A stretch of DNA of 64,000 nucleotides from an uncultured Eubacterium sp. (GTDB lineage Bacteria > Bacillota > Clostridia > Lachnospirales > Lachnospiraceae), in the NCBI GenBank assembly GCA_947178105.1, contig CAMWXD010000010.1, positions 1 to 64,000 of the forward strand. The letters are read 5' to 3'. The translations under genes were made by a program, and so were the position numbers. The notes under the pieces are model-generated. The model saw only the letters and a program-made list of their open reading frames with translations, made no database searches and was not told the origin of the DNA. Of this stretch, positions 28,245 through 37,299 are shown in pieces (position 1 is the stretch's first letter; each line of letters starts with the position of its first letter).

Positions 28245-28273
28245 TTGACTTTCCGGCGCAGAATTATTAGAAT
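28245..28273 (+). promoter_or_regulatory. Sigma-A-type promoter of tyrA-aroA
   Basis: TTGACT (28245-28250), a 17-base spacer and TAGAAT (28268-28273) predict a leader of about 85 bases before tyrA. No clear attenuator is seen in that leader. Confidence 0.65.
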
Positions 28274-28366
28274 CAAAGAGAGCATACGAGTAAAATCGGA
28301 GTAGGCAGCAAAACCAGGTGCGGGAGTCACAGCACAAAATTTCAGTTGAAATGAGGAACAAGGATT

Positions 28367-29464
28367 ATGGATATAAAAAAAATAAGCTTTATCGGTTTGG
28401 GATTAATCGGCGGTTCGATTGCAAAAACCATCCGGCGCATCGCCCCGCAGGTGGAATTATATGCTGTTTCCGGGCATTTGTCGACCATTGAAGCAGCATA
28501 CAAAGCCGGAGTCATCAAAAACAACCAAATGTTAAGCCTGGATGAAATATCTGATTCGGATTATATTTTTCTGTGTACGCCTGTCCAGCAGAACCTTTTG
28601 TATCTAAAGCAGCTCAAAAGCTGTATCGCGCCGTACACGGTCATTACAGACGTCGGCAGCGTCAAGGGGGATATCCACTGCGCGGCGGCAAAGCTTGGGC
28701 TGGAGGAGCATTTTATCGGCGGGCATCCGATGGCAGGCTCTGAAAAGACAGGCTTTCAGGCTGCGACCCCGTACCTGCTGGAAAACGCATACTATATCAT
28801 TACGCCGACTTCCAAAACACCGGCAGAGCAAATCAGCCGCTTTCGCAGCCTGGTATGCGCGCTTGGGGCTATCCCGCTTGTTCTGGCGCCGGACGAGCAT
28901 GATTTTGCAACTGCCGCCATCAGCCATCTGCCGCATATGCTCGCCTACAGTCTCGTGAACCTGGTAAAAGAAATCGACAGCCCGCAGGAAACGATGAAAA
29001 CCATTGCCGCCGGCGGCTTTCGTGATATGACGCGCATCGCGGCATCGTCGCCTGTGATGTGGCAGGAGATCTGTCTGTCCAACCAAACGCAGGTGCTGCA
29101 TTTAATCAGCCTGTATATGCAGCAGCTTCAAAAGCTGCGTTCTTATATAGAAGCAAAGGATACGACGTCTATGACAGGCTACTTTGCCGGCGCAAAGGAT
29201 TACCGTGATTCCTTAACGATCCGAAAGCCTGGCTCCATACAGCCAGTCTATGAATTATACTGTGATTTAATTGATGAAGTAGGCGGTATCGCGACGCTTG
29301 CCACGCTGCTTGCAAGCAACGGCATCAACATTAAGAATATCGGCATTGTACATAACCGGGAATTTGAAGACGGCGTGCTGCATATCGAACTGTATGATGA
29401 AGCTTCGCGGGATACAGCAGGCACGCTGCTGAAAAAACATCATTACACGGTATACCGGCGGTAG
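28367..29464 (+). CDS. tyrA: Prephenate dehydrogenase with ACT domain
   Basis: This 365-residue enzyme converts prephenate to 4-hydroxyphenylpyruvate for tyrosine. The N-terminal Rossmann motif GLGLIGGSIAKTIRR is at about 11-25, and the catalytic GGHPMAGSE with its His is at about 118. The C-terminal ACT domain (about 295-365, DEVGGIATLATLLASNGINI) should bind tyrosine for feedback control. A GAGGAACAAGG-type site precedes the start. aroA follows after 52 bases, so the two form an aromatic amino acid operon. Confidence 0.95.
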   Translation: MDIKKISFIGLGLIGGSIAKTIRRIAPQVELYAVSGHLSTIEAAYKAGVIKNNQMLSLDEISDSDYIFLCTPVQQNLLYLKQLKSCIAPYTVITDVGSVKGDIHCAAAKLGLEEHFIGGHPMAGSEKTGFQAATPYLLENAYYIITPTSKTPAEQISRFRSLVCALGAIPLVLAPDEHDFATAAISHLPHMLAYSLVNLVKEIDSPQETMKTIAAGGFRDMTRIAASSPVMWQEICLSNQTQVLHLISLYMQQLQKLRSYIEAKDTTSMTGYFAGAKDYRDSLTIRKPGSIQPVYELYCDLIDEVGGIATLATLLASNGINIKNIGIVHNREFEDGVLHIELYDEASRDTAGTLLKKHHYTVYRR

Positions 29465-29516
29465 CCCGCAGGCTGGAAATTAGAACAGAAAACAACAAAA
29501 AGGAGCTGATAAACTT

Positions 29517-30791
29517 ATGATGATAAAACCTGCCCGTTCCTTAAACGGGGAAATCCATATCCCAGGCGACAAATCCATATCCCACCGCAGCGTCATGTTC
29601 GGCGCATTGGCGGAGGGCATGACGGAGGTGGCTCATTTTCTGCTGGGCGCAGACTGCCTGTCTACGATTTCCTGTTTCCAAAAGCTGGGCATTGAAATCC
29701 AAACCGATGGCTGCATCCGCATTCACGGCAAAGGGCTGCACGGCCTGCGCCCGCCGGCATCCGTTCTGGACGCCGGCAACAGCGGCACGACTGTGCGCCT
29801 GCTGAGCGGCATTCTTGCAGGACAGCCTTTTTCCTGCACACTTTCAGGAGACGCCTCTATACAAAAGCGTCCAATGAAACGGATCATAACCCCTCTGCGT
29901 GAAATGGGAGCCGGCATCGCCGGGGCAAATGAAACCGACTGCGCGCCGCTTTTGATCAACGGCGCGCCGCTGCATGGCATCCATTACCAGTCGCCAGTTG
30001 CGTCGGCGCAGGTCAAATCGTGCGTCCTGCTTGCCGGATTGTACGCTGACGGGCCAACGAGCGTGACAGAACCGTCTTTGTCCAGAAACCATACCGAGCG
30101 GATGCTCGCTTCTTTCGGCGCAGACGTTACCAGCAGCCATACAACAGCCACAATCCTGCCGGATCCGGCGCTTGTAGGGCAAAAAATTGACGTGCCGGGT
30201 GATATTTCCTCCGCCGCTTATTTTATTGCCGCTGCGCTGCTTGTGCCAAATGCGGAAGTGCTGATCCATGATGTCGGCGTTAATCCGACCAGGGACGGGA
30301 TCCTGCGTGCAGCCAAAGCAATGAACGCGGATATCACAAGGCTGAACGAACACCAGGTATCCGGCGAGCCAGTCTGTGACCTGCTCGTGCGTTCCAGCAG
30401 CTTGTCTGCAACTACGATCGAAGGCGGTATGATCCCTGCACTGATCGATGAAATCCCGGTGCTTGCCGTTATGGCGGCATATGCACAGGGCACGACGGTG
30501 ATCCGAGACGCGGCGGAGTTAAAAGTAAAGGAATCCAACCGGATAGAGACGATCGTTACAAATTTAAAAAGAATGGGCGCAGATGCAGAAGCAACCGAGG
30601 ACGGCATGGTGATCCATGGCGGCAAGCCGCTGCATTATGCCCAGATCGACCCGCACGCAGACCACAGGATCGCAATGGCGTTTGCTGTTGCGGCATTATG
30701 CGCACAGGGCGGGGCGGAAATCCTGAATCCAGAGTGCGTATCGATATCTTACCCAGAATTTTATCGGGATTTGATTTCGTTATATTCCTGA
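29517..30791 (+). CDS. aroA: 3-phosphoshikimate 1-carboxyvinyltransferase (EPSP synthase)
   Basis: The 424 residues match EPSP synthase. Present are GDKSISHRSVMFGALAEG near the N terminus, the LDAGNSGTTVRLLSG phosphoenolpyruvate loop, the GDASIQKRPM segment and the C-terminal DHRIAMAFAVAAL. It condenses shikimate-3-phosphate with PEP in the shikimate pathway. AGGAG lies 11 bases before the ATG. A terminator follows at 30802-30846. The loop sequence LDAGNSGTT lies within the range of class II-type enzymes, but the class was not tested. Confidence 0.96.
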   Translation: MMIKPARSLNGEIHIPGDKSISHRSVMFGALAEGMTEVAHFLLGADCLSTISCFQKLGIEIQTDGCIRIHGKGLHGLRPPASVLDAGNSGTTVRLLSGILAGQPFSCTLSGDASIQKRPMKRIITPLREMGAGIAGANETDCAPLLINGAPLHGIHYQSPVASAQVKSCVLLAGLYADGPTSVTEPSLSRNHTERMLASFGADVTSSHTTATILPDPALVGQKIDVPGDISSAAYFIAAALLVPNAEVLIHDVGVNPTRDGILRAAKAMNADITRLNEHQVSGEPVCDLLVRSSSLSATTIEGGMIPALIDEIPVLAVMAAYAQGTTVIRDAAELKVKESNRIETIVTNLKRMGADAEATEDGMVIHGGKPLHYAQIDPHADHRIAMAFAVAALCAQGGAEILNPECVSISYPEFYRDLISLYS

Positions 30792-30801
30792 ACAAATCGC
30801 C

Positions 30802-30846
30802 AACAAGGCTCTGTCCGGCTTTTCAACAGCCAGGCGGAGCCTTGTT
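30802..30846 (+). terminator. Terminator after aroA
   Basis: AACAAGGCTC (30802-30811) pairs with GAGCCTTGTT (30837-30846) around a loop with a smaller internal hairpin. It sits 11 bases past the aroA stop. Confidence 0.7.
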
Positions 30847-30882
30847 TACCGTTTTTGGTCTTTTTACCATAGTTCCTCCCTT

Positions 30883-31221
30883 TTATCTGCCTGTTTGATC
30901 TTCGATCATCTGATAAGTATGTATCTTTTGCTGGTTGATTTCACTCATGCCGATAAACATAGCGCCATAATGGTAGGTACCGTCGTCCTGTTTTTCTTCC
31001 CGTACGATCTGGATGACGCTGGGAATGACTTCCTTTGTCCATATGACCATATTTGTATCATAATAGCCGTCGATTTCCAGCTTTTCCCTGGAGTGGAATC
31101 CGATGCCTGTACAGGATAAATCCGTAACATTTATGAAAATCTCTTTTTCCGCATCGCCCTGGACAGATTTTAGTTTTAATGTTACTGTAAGCTCCAGCCG
31201 CTTGCCTGATCTTCTTTCCAT
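30883..31221 (-). CDS. PilZ domain protein
   Basis: This 112-residue single-domain protein has the cyclic-di-GMP binding pattern, with RRSGKR at the N terminus and DLSCTGIGFHS (the D/NxSxxG motif) about 28 residues later. The start at 31221 (MERRSGKR) follows GGGAGG by 4 bases; the ATG at 31233 overlaps that site. It is a likely c-di-GMP receptor. It lies downstream of the HK gene by 69 bases on the same strand and may be read with it. Confidence 0.9.
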   Translation of the reverse strand: MERRSGKRLELTVTLKLKSVQGDAEKEIFINVTDLSCTGIGFHSREKLEIDGYYDTNMVIWTKEVIPSVIQIVREEKQDDGTYHYGAMFIGMSEINQQKIHTYQMIEDQTGR

Positions 31222-31290
31222 ACTGCCTCCCATATTATGATTTGCTGTATTTCCTGTCCATTATACCGCAACAGGCAGCAAATTTCAATA

Positions 31291-33543
31291 TCAACAAAAG
31301 CTGCGAGGCAGCAGCGGAAAATACAGCGTAATCCTGTAATCCTCCTGTGTCAGGCTTACTTGTGCCTTACCGCCCATCTGCTCCATCATAAGCGTGATAT
31401 TTTTTACGCCGATCCCGGTTCCTTCCACATACTGTCCAGGCTGCGCGATGCTGTTTTGAATGACAATCCCTGCCCGTTCTGGCTCATAAACGGACTGAAT
31501 ACGTACTTCCTGTTCCCTGTCTGCATATTTTTCCAGGTTTGAGAAAATGTTATCCATAATCCTGCCTAAATAGTCGGTGTCTACCTGGACAAAAACCGGC
31601 TTCCAGTAAAGCAGCGTACAGTCCACACGGAAACCGCCGCAGCCTAACAGGGCGCACAGCTCCGAAAGGTAATCTTTGAACGCGCTGCTTACTTCTTCCG
31701 GAGGCTCCAGCACAGCTTCCTTGCGGGAATGAATAAAAAAATATTCAAACATCTGGTCTGACAGGTGCTTGATCTGCTGGATTTTATCGTAAGCCTTGTC
31801 CAGATATTCCCGTACTGGCATCCCGTCCCTTTCGCGCTTTTTTAAGACCTCCATATAGGTAAACAGCCCAGCCAGCGGAGTGCGCAGGTCGTGCGACATC
31901 CCAAGGACAAGCTTTTCCTGCGCCGCGCGCATCTGCCGCTCTGCCTCCATTTGCTCCAAAAGCTGCCTGCGCATCTGGTCCATGCCCTTGGCAAGCTGTC
32001 CCAGCTCATCCTTTCCCTTTACCGTCACCTGGATATGAAGCCCTCCCTGCCGGATGGCATCTACTTCCCGCTCCAGGCATTGGATATAGGATACCGTTTC
32101 CAGCATTTTAGACAATACGGCCCACAGGCATACGCCAAAGCCGCATACTGCCGCCGCTGCAAAAAGGATCCGGTAATAGGCTGCATCAAATCCAGTCGAT
32201 AAATATACATCCGCATCTCCGTCTGCAAACGTAATGCGGTAATAAGGCCGCCAGACAGTCTCCGGCATTTTTTTGCTGCTGTGCAGCCGTTCTCCTGGAT
32301 AAGAAGCATCAAAAAGCAGCCAGCCTTTTCTTGCAATCAGAAACTCTGAAAGGTCTTGCTGCTGCGCCCACATGGTAATGGTTTGGGTATCCACAGCAGA
32401 TACTTGTTGCGCACTTACATATTCCTGAAAGGTTTCGGCAAGCGCCGACTCTTGTGTGCCATGTTCAAGGAAATGCTGCCGCAGCATTGTCCTGCCGCCA
32501 AAATACAGTAAAACAACAACATAGGCGCCTGCAAAAAGCCCGCTGGCAAGCCGCTTTAGCATGGTGCCGGTTAAGCTGTCTGCAAACACTTTGACCCGAT
32601 GCCTGTTGTCCCTGCGCAACACCTTTGCAACACGCCTGTTGTCCAGGCAAGGGCTGTTGTTATTTTCATTTTTCATGAAAAGCGCCCATGCATATACTGC
32701 AAGAACAAGAAAGCCAGCCATCGCAGGCAGTGCTGTCTCCAGATAAAAGTTCCCGGAAAGCCCTGCGACTGTCCAGTGCCCGTTGGAAAGCGTATAGGTA
32801 AAAATAGCCGGAAAGGACTGCTCCGTATCGATATGCAAAATATGCCCGTCTCCGCAAAACGCCCTGTACAGGGCGTCAATCATGACCGAAGGCCAAATGG
32901 ACCCGCAGGCGCACGTGATGGATGCAAACGCCGCTCCAGCCAGAAACCTGGAAAAAAACAGCAGAAAAACTCTGTCCAGGCTTATGAGCGCTGGGATTTC
33001 TGATATTATAGATACTGCCGCATATAGGAATGCAGAAAGCAGGATCTGCGCTTTTTGTACGTATGGATGTCCTGCAAGGCATTTGCGGAAAGCTCCCAAA
33101 GCCAGCCCGCGAAAAAGCATCCCGCAAATCGCTGCCGGCTTTATGCCATAGACAATCACATTCTGGAAAAAAATAAGCCTCTGTTCCCTATGCGCCAGGT
33201 GCCCGCTGCACAATACCCCATCCGTAAAGACAAGGTAAAAGCCGTCTGCTGCCGCCGGAAAAAGGACAGCCGCAAGGCACCACCGCACAGAAAGCAGAGG
33301 CTTTCCAAGATAAGCTTCCCGGACGGGTGTTTTCAGCACGCCGTTTGCATAGGCAAACACAGCAATCCATACCTGAAAAAGATCCAGGCATACATACAAA
33401 GCCATCGCCCATCCATCAGATAAGCCAGTACACAGAGAAAACCTAAGAACCGTATATTGGAACGCGTCTGTAAATAGAAAAATGACAAGGATCGCCGCCA
33501 TGTGCAGCAGTATTTTGCGCATGGCTCCCGTTTTATGTTCCAA
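31291..33543 (-). CDS. Sensor histidine kinase with degenerate CPBP-protease-like N-terminal domain
   Basis: About 750 residues. Residues 10-300 form a polytopic domain with the CPBP (CAAX/bacteriocin-processing) layout: GMLFRGLALGAF, then AFLYAAVS, then the segment ending GSIWPSVMIDALYRA. The usual glutamates before FRG, the FxxxH His and the third-motif His/Asn are replaced. A TM pair with an outer domain, HAMP, HisKA (GMSHDLRTPLAG) and HATPase (NIFSNLEKY, GTGIGVKNI) follow. The start is uncertain: TTG at 33543 has GGGG 7 bases upstream and overlaps the regulator by 11 bases; ATG at 33522 is the alternative. It partners the OmpR-type regulator upstream. Confidence 0.82.
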   Translation of the reverse strand: MEHKTGAMRKILLHMAAILVIFLFTDAFQYTVLRFSLCTGLSDGWAMALYVCLDLFQVWIAVFAYANGVLKTPVREAYLGKPLLSVRWCLAAVLFPAAADGFYLVFTDGVLCSGHLAHREQRLIFFQNVIVYGIKPAAICGMLFRGLALGAFRKCLAGHPYVQKAQILLSAFLYAAVSIISEIPALISLDRVFLLFFSRFLAGAAFASITCACGSIWPSVMIDALYRAFCGDGHILHIDTEQSFPAIFTYTLSNGHWTVAGLSGNFYLETALPAMAGFLVLAVYAWALFMKNENNNSPCLDNRRVAKVLRRDNRHRVKVFADSLTGTMLKRLASGLFAGAYVVVLLYFGGRTMLRQHFLEHGTQESALAETFQEYVSAQQVSAVDTQTITMWAQQQDLSEFLIARKGWLLFDASYPGERLHSSKKMPETVWRPYYRITFADGDADVYLSTGFDAAYYRILFAAAAVCGFGVCLWAVLSKMLETVSYIQCLEREVDAIRQGGLHIQVTVKGKDELGQLAKGMDQMRRQLLEQMEAERQMRAAQEKLVLGMSHDLRTPLAGLFTYMEVLKKRERDGMPVREYLDKAYDKIQQIKHLSDQMFEYFFIHSRKEAVLEPPEEVSSAFKDYLSELCALLGCGGFRVDCTLLYWKPVFVQVDTDYLGRIMDNIFSNLEKYADREQEVRIQSVYEPERAGIVIQNSIAQPGQYVEGTGIGVKNITLMMEQMGGKAQVSLTQEDYRITLYFPLLPRSFC

Positions 33544-34243
33544 GGCGGTACCCCTTTCCCCATACGTTTTCAATGATCTTTGGATCCTGCGGGTTTTCCT
33601 CGATCTTCTTACGCAGCCTGCGGATATGAACCATCACCGTATTGCCGGATGTATAGATAAACGGTTCGCCCCATACGCTCTCATACAGGTTTTTTACAGA
33701 AAAGATTTGATTCGGATGCTTGATCAAAAGCAGCAGGATCTCGTATTCCAATTCAGTCAGTTCTGCTTCTGCTCCGCGCACAACGACCTGATTATGCCTT
33801 GTATGAATGCGGATACCTGCCGTTTCCAGCCACCCGGAAACGTCTTTTTCCATGTCCTTTTGCAACGCTTTGTCATATACATTGCGCCGCCGCAAAAGCG
33901 CCCGTACCCGTGCAAGCAGCTCTGCATACGAAAACGGCTTGACCAGGTAATCGTCGCCGCCGACCGTAAGCCCAAGCAGTTTATCCGATTCCTGTCCCTT
34001 TGCAGTTAAAAAAAGGATCGGTACTTTTGAACGTTTTCTGATTTCCTCGCAAGTGCGGATTCCAGATATTCCGGGCATCATGATATCCAAAATGACAAGC
34101 TGCGTATCTTCTGAAAGCTGGCTAAGCCCCGCAAGCCCGTTTTCAGCTTCTTCCACCAAAAATCCGTCTCCTTCCAGCAGGATGCGCACGCCCTCTCGGA
34201 TCGCGGCATCGTCTTCAATCATCAATATTGTACTTTGTTCCAT
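33533..34243 (-). CDS. OmpR-family response regulator
   Basis: This 236-residue protein has a receiver domain (MIEDDAAIREG; phospho-Asp in LVILDIMMP; LTAKG; VKPFS) and a C-terminal winged helix (ELTELEYEILLLL ... NTVMVHIRRLRKKIE ... VWGKGYRLGT). The ATG at 34243 follows AAGGA by 7 bases. The stop overlaps the kinase start. Direct ATCTTA(A)CA repeats at 34671-34712, upstream of the SH3 gene, are candidate operator sites. Confidence 0.95.
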   Translation of the reverse strand: MEQSTILMIEDDAAIREGVRILLEGDGFLVEEAENGLAGLSQLSEDTQLVILDIMMPGISGIRTCEEIRKRSKVPILFLTAKGQESDKLLGLTVGGDDYLVKPFSYAELLARVRALLRRRNVYDKALQKDMEKDVSGWLETAGIRIHTRHNQVVVRGAEAELTELEYEILLLLIKHPNQIFSVKNLYESVWGEPFIYTSGNTVMVHIRRLRKKIEENPQDPKIIENVWGKGYRLGT

Positions 34244-34282
34244 ATCCTGTTCCTTTTCTTCTGCCCGCAAGCCATATCCTTG

Positions 34283-34612
34283 CTATGCTTTGGAAAGGTG
34301 CTTTGCAGATACATATGCAGTAAGTCCCGCGAACCGAATCTTCGCCCAGCGGTTTCCCTTTTCTCCGCTGATGGCAGACACCTTGACCCTAAGACCTTTC
34401 GTCAGCGTCCCAATCACGGTATAGCCCGTCCCTGCGCCGCATCTTACATTCAGGGTATCTGCGGTAACAACATAGTATTTTGCCCGCTGCCTTGCCGCAG
34501 TCTCCTTTGCTTGTGCGAGGATGCAGCCTTTTTGTACAGATACCTGCCCGGCAGGTGCCGCCAACATTACAGCCGCTGCCACCGCCGCTAATTTTGCCGC
34601 CTGTTTTTTCAT
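34283..34612 (-). CDS. Secreted SH3b-domain protein
   Basis: This 109-residue protein has a signal peptide (MKKQAAKLAAVAAAVMLAAPAG) and one bacterial SH3 domain (about 48-107: VVTADTLNVRCGAGTGYTV, then VKVSAISGEKGNRWAKIR). SH3b domains bind peptidoglycan or other surface ligands. AAGGAG lies 7 bases before the ATG at 34612. It is the first gene of the unit with the regulator and kinase, separated by 39 bases, so it may supply or modulate the signal. Confidence 0.85.
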   Translation of the reverse strand: MKKQAAKLAAVAAAVMLAAPAGQVSVQKGCILAQAKETAARQRAKYYVVTADTLNVRCGAGTGYTVIGTLTKGLRVKVSAISGEKGNRWAKIRFAGLTAYVSAKHLSKA

Positions 34613-34670
34613 ACTTGTTCTCCTTCCGATTGTTTGCAAAGTTTTATACGGATATAAGGATAAAGCATAA

Positions 34671-34712
34671 ATCTTACATCACGGCTGAATGAAATCTTAA
34701 CAAATCTTACAT
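34671..34712 (-). promoter_or_regulatory. Direct repeats, candidate OmpR-type operator
   Basis: ATCTTACAT (34671), ATCTTAACA (34694) and ATCTTACAT (34704) repeat; the last two are 10 bases apart, one helical turn. They lie 60-100 bases upstream of the SH3-regulator-kinase unit, where an OmpR-family dimer would bind. Confidence 0.5.
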
Positions 34713-34843
34713 TTTATTTTTCGTTCGCCAATAGGGATTATAAACGATACCTTGCTCATTTGCAAGTATTGGTTTAGATAATGGGGAATCCTTTGCATCT
34801 CTTTTTGGCAAATACAGAACATACAAAATATGCAAATAGAATC

Positions 34844-34872
34844 TTGACAATAGTATAACATCATGTTATATT
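34844..34872 (+). promoter_or_regulatory. Promoter with embedded operator for blaI-M56
   Basis: TTGACA (34844-34849), an exact 17-base spacer and TATATT (34867-34872). A perfect palindrome TATAACAT-C-ATGTTATA at 34854-34870 fills the spacer and overlaps the -10. Its position and symmetry fit autorepression by the BlaI-type protein encoded next. Confidence 0.8.
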
Positions 34873-34918
34873 AAAAATACCAACAACATGTCATACATCG
34901 AGTAAGGAGGTGACACAC

Positions 34919-35308
34919 ATGCCGAAGCAAATCTCTGATTTGGAACTTGAAATTATGAAAATCATTTGGTCAAACCCGAAGGAGGTGGTATTGTTTTCTG
35001 ATTTTATGGATGCACTGGCGTCCAAAGGCAGACCATGCCAAAAAAACACCCTGATCGTCCTTTTGTCACGCCTGACTGGCAAAGGCTTTTTAAGCGCAAA
35101 AAAAGTCGGCAGACGCAATGAATATACAGCACTTGTGAAAGAGGCAGCATACCAGGCCGCGCAAACAAAGCATTTTCTGGATAAAATCTATGAAGTAAGC
35201 GCAAAGGGGCTTGTTTCTAACCTGATTGAGGGCGATTTTTTGACGGACGCGGAATATGATGAATTGAAAAAACTGCTGGAGAAAGGACAGGAGACATCAT
35301 GCGAATAG
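34919..35308 (+). CDS. BlaI/MecI-family transcriptional repressor
   Basis: This 129-residue winged-helix protein begins MPKQISDLELEIMKIIW and has the family pattern with KKNTLIVLLSRLTGKGFL (recognition helix) and a C-terminal dimer helix. The ATG at 34919 follows GGAGG by 8 bases. Its stop overlaps the M56 peptidase start by 10 bases, the classic blaI-blaR coupling. It should bind the palindrome at 34854-34870 and be inactivated by proteolysis. Confidence 0.93.
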   Translation: MPKQISDLELEIMKIIWSNPKEVVLFSDFMDALASKGRPCQKNTLIVLLSRLTGKGFLSAKKVGRRNEYTALVKEAAYQAAQTKHFLDKIYEVSAKGLVSNLIEGDFLTDAEYDELKKLLEKGQETSCE

Positions 35309-37254
35309 TTTTTCAGGAAATGTTCAAAGTCTATTTTTCCATGTCAATTTCCGGAACTGTGCTTGCCATTGCCCTGCTGACCGCAAAGCGGTTTTACAAA
35401 AACAAAATTAGCCGGCAATGGCAGTATTATATCTGGCTTGCAGTCATCCTGCGGCTGCTGCTTCCACTTCAGGCTGGTACTGGCGTCATGGGAAGGCCCT
35501 ATCAGATCATTGGCGAGTCGCTTACAGCGGCTGTACCGTTCCATCAAAAAAGCCTGCCAGTGCTTTCCGGCAATACAGATCCTTCTGGCAGCAATATCAT
35601 GCCAGACAGCAGTATTACAAACAATCCAGCAGCAGACAACCAGATCACAAACAATCTGGCAGCAGACAACCAGATGCCAAATAATCATCCAGCGGCAGAC
35701 AACCAGATCACAGGTGATACGGAACCAGCAGCCACAAAATCAGAAAAAGAACTGCGTTTTGATCTGGATTTTTTGGCTGCCAGCTTCTGGGTCGCAGTGT
35801 CGTTTTTCTCCGCCTATCTCTGGCTGGCCTGGATATTAGTGGCAGCTTTTCTTTTGGTTCGTAAAATCACGGCATACCAAAGCTTCCTCCGGTATCTGAA
35901 GGCTGGCGCAAACCAGGTTGATAACCTCGCTCTTTTAGACCTGCTCTCTGTCACCGCAAGCCGGATCGGCATAAAAAAACCGGTCGAATTGTGCATCCAT
36001 CCATTTCTTGCCTCGCCTATGCTGGTTGGGTTGTTTCATCCCTGCATTGTACTGCCTAGTACGAATTTTTCCGAACAGGAATTTTCCTATATCGCGCTGC
36101 ATGAGCTGACGCATTACAGGCGGCTGGACGTACTCTACAAATGGATGGTACAGGCAGTCCTCTGCCTGCACTGGTTCAATCCGGCTGTATACTTTATGTG
36201 CCGTGAAATAAACAATGCCTGCGAATTTTCCTGTGATGAAGCAGTGCTTGCAAAAATCGGATACAGTCATGCGCAGGATTATGGAAAAATACTGTTAGAT
36301 GCCATGGCAGCCGTCGGAAAATCTAAAGCTGCGCTTGGAACTGTTACATTAAGCGAAAATAAACAATTATTAAAAGAAAGGTTATGTGCGATTATGAATT
36401 TCAAAAAACAAACAAAAACAATCCGTGTTTGTACAGGTGTATTGACACTTTGTATTGCCATTGGGTCATCTTTTATTGGCATCTATCCTGCTTTTGCAGC
36501 GTCCTATTTTGATTCTGCAGAAACAGGCGGGCAAACAACACCGAAGCAGGACGATAAAATCAAATCCCAGGAGGCACAGATAAACAAAAAAAGCTCAGCC
36601 GATGCACAGAAAAAAATAGATGGTGCAGATACGGATTCTTTAAAAGCAGAAGCAAGGCGTTACTATCATGCAGGCAGCCTTCCGCTGTTTCAGGCAGTAT
36701 TTCCGCATCTTGGCAAAAACTCACAAAAAACGTGGCTGAATAAATTTTATAAAAAAGATGAGATCGCGTTTTTCAGTGTTTCCATAAAGCATTTTGATAA
36801 GGAAAGCGCCATGGTCAGATCTTTCGCAAAAAAGGCGTATCAGGACGGGAATATTGCATTCTTCTCCGTTTTGTCAGAAAAATTAAGTAAAGCATCGCTG
36901 GAAGCTTATCTGGACAAGGCTCTTGACGACGGAGAATTTGGCTTTCAGGCAATGCTGTATGATGCCTTAAATGACAACAAGGGATGGGAACAGAAACAGG
37001 CGGCAATGGAAGAGGACATGAAGAAGGAATACGAAGCCTATGGCATTACGAAAGAAGGCACAGACTATTATTACAAAGGCGAGCTGGTACATATTTTTCT
37101 GGACTATCAGCCACAGGGGAGCGTATACACACTGGATATGAACCCACAGGGAACTGCAAATATTAAAATCACCCGTAAAAACGGCAAGATTGAGAAGGTG
37201 TCCTATTTGACAAAGCAGGAATTAAAGGAATGGTTCGGTACTGGCAACCCATAA
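35299..37254 (+). CDS. BlaR1-like M56 metallopeptidase sensor with novel C-terminal domain
   Basis: This 651-residue membrane protein has TM helices near 14-30, 43-58 and 160-187, then a cytosolic zinc peptidase with HELTH at 268-272 and downstream ligand segment CEFSCDEAVL. A further TM is at about 390-410. Residues about 410-651 are extracytoplasmic and do not show the SxxK penicillin-binding domain of true BlaR1. Instead they carry helical repeats (NSQKTWLNKFY, SLEAYLDKAL) and a small beta domain. A loop at 108-140 has Asn-rich ADNQ repeats. It probably senses a cell-surface signal other than a beta-lactam and cleaves the repressor. Confidence 0.85.
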   Translation: MRIVFQEMFKVYFSMSISGTVLAIALLTAKRFYKNKISRQWQYYIWLAVILRLLLPLQAGTGVMGRPYQIIGESLTAAVPFHQKSLPVLSGNTDPSGSNIMPDSSITNNPAADNQITNNLAADNQMPNNHPAADNQITGDTEPAATKSEKELRFDLDFLAASFWVAVSFFSAYLWLAWILVAAFLLVRKITAYQSFLRYLKAGANQVDNLALLDLLSVTASRIGIKKPVELCIHPFLASPMLVGLFHPCIVLPSTNFSEQEFSYIALHELTHYRRLDVLYKWMVQAVLCLHWFNPAVYFMCREINNACEFSCDEAVLAKIGYSHAQDYGKILLDAMAAVGKSKAALGTVTLSENKQLLKERLCAIMNFKKQTKTIRVCTGVLTLCIAIGSSFIGIYPAFAASYFDSAETGGQTTPKQDDKIKSQEAQINKKSSADAQKKIDGADTDSLKAEARRYYHAGSLPLFQAVFPHLGKNSQKTWLNKFYKKDEIAFFSVSIKHFDKESAMVRSFAKKAYQDGNIAFFSVLSEKLSKASLEAYLDKALDDGEFGFQAMLYDALNDNKGWEQKQAAMEEDMKKEYEAYGITKEGTDYYYKGELVHIFLDYQPQGSVYTLDMNPQGTANIKITRKNGKIEKVSYLTKQELKEWFGTGNP

Positions 37255-37260
37255 TCTATA

Positions 37261-37285
37261 AAAAAGCTGGCTGCAGGAGCTTTTT
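37261..37285 (+). terminator. Terminator after the M56 gene
   Basis: AAAAAGCT (37261-37268) pairs with AGCTTTTT (37278-37285), directly after the stop at 37254. Confidence 0.7.
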
Positions 37286-37299
37286 GGCAATCCCGCAGC

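Noticed and set aside
28604-29101. 165-codon minus-strand frame within tyrA
   Set aside because: Antisense shadow; no ribosome site or recognisable domain.
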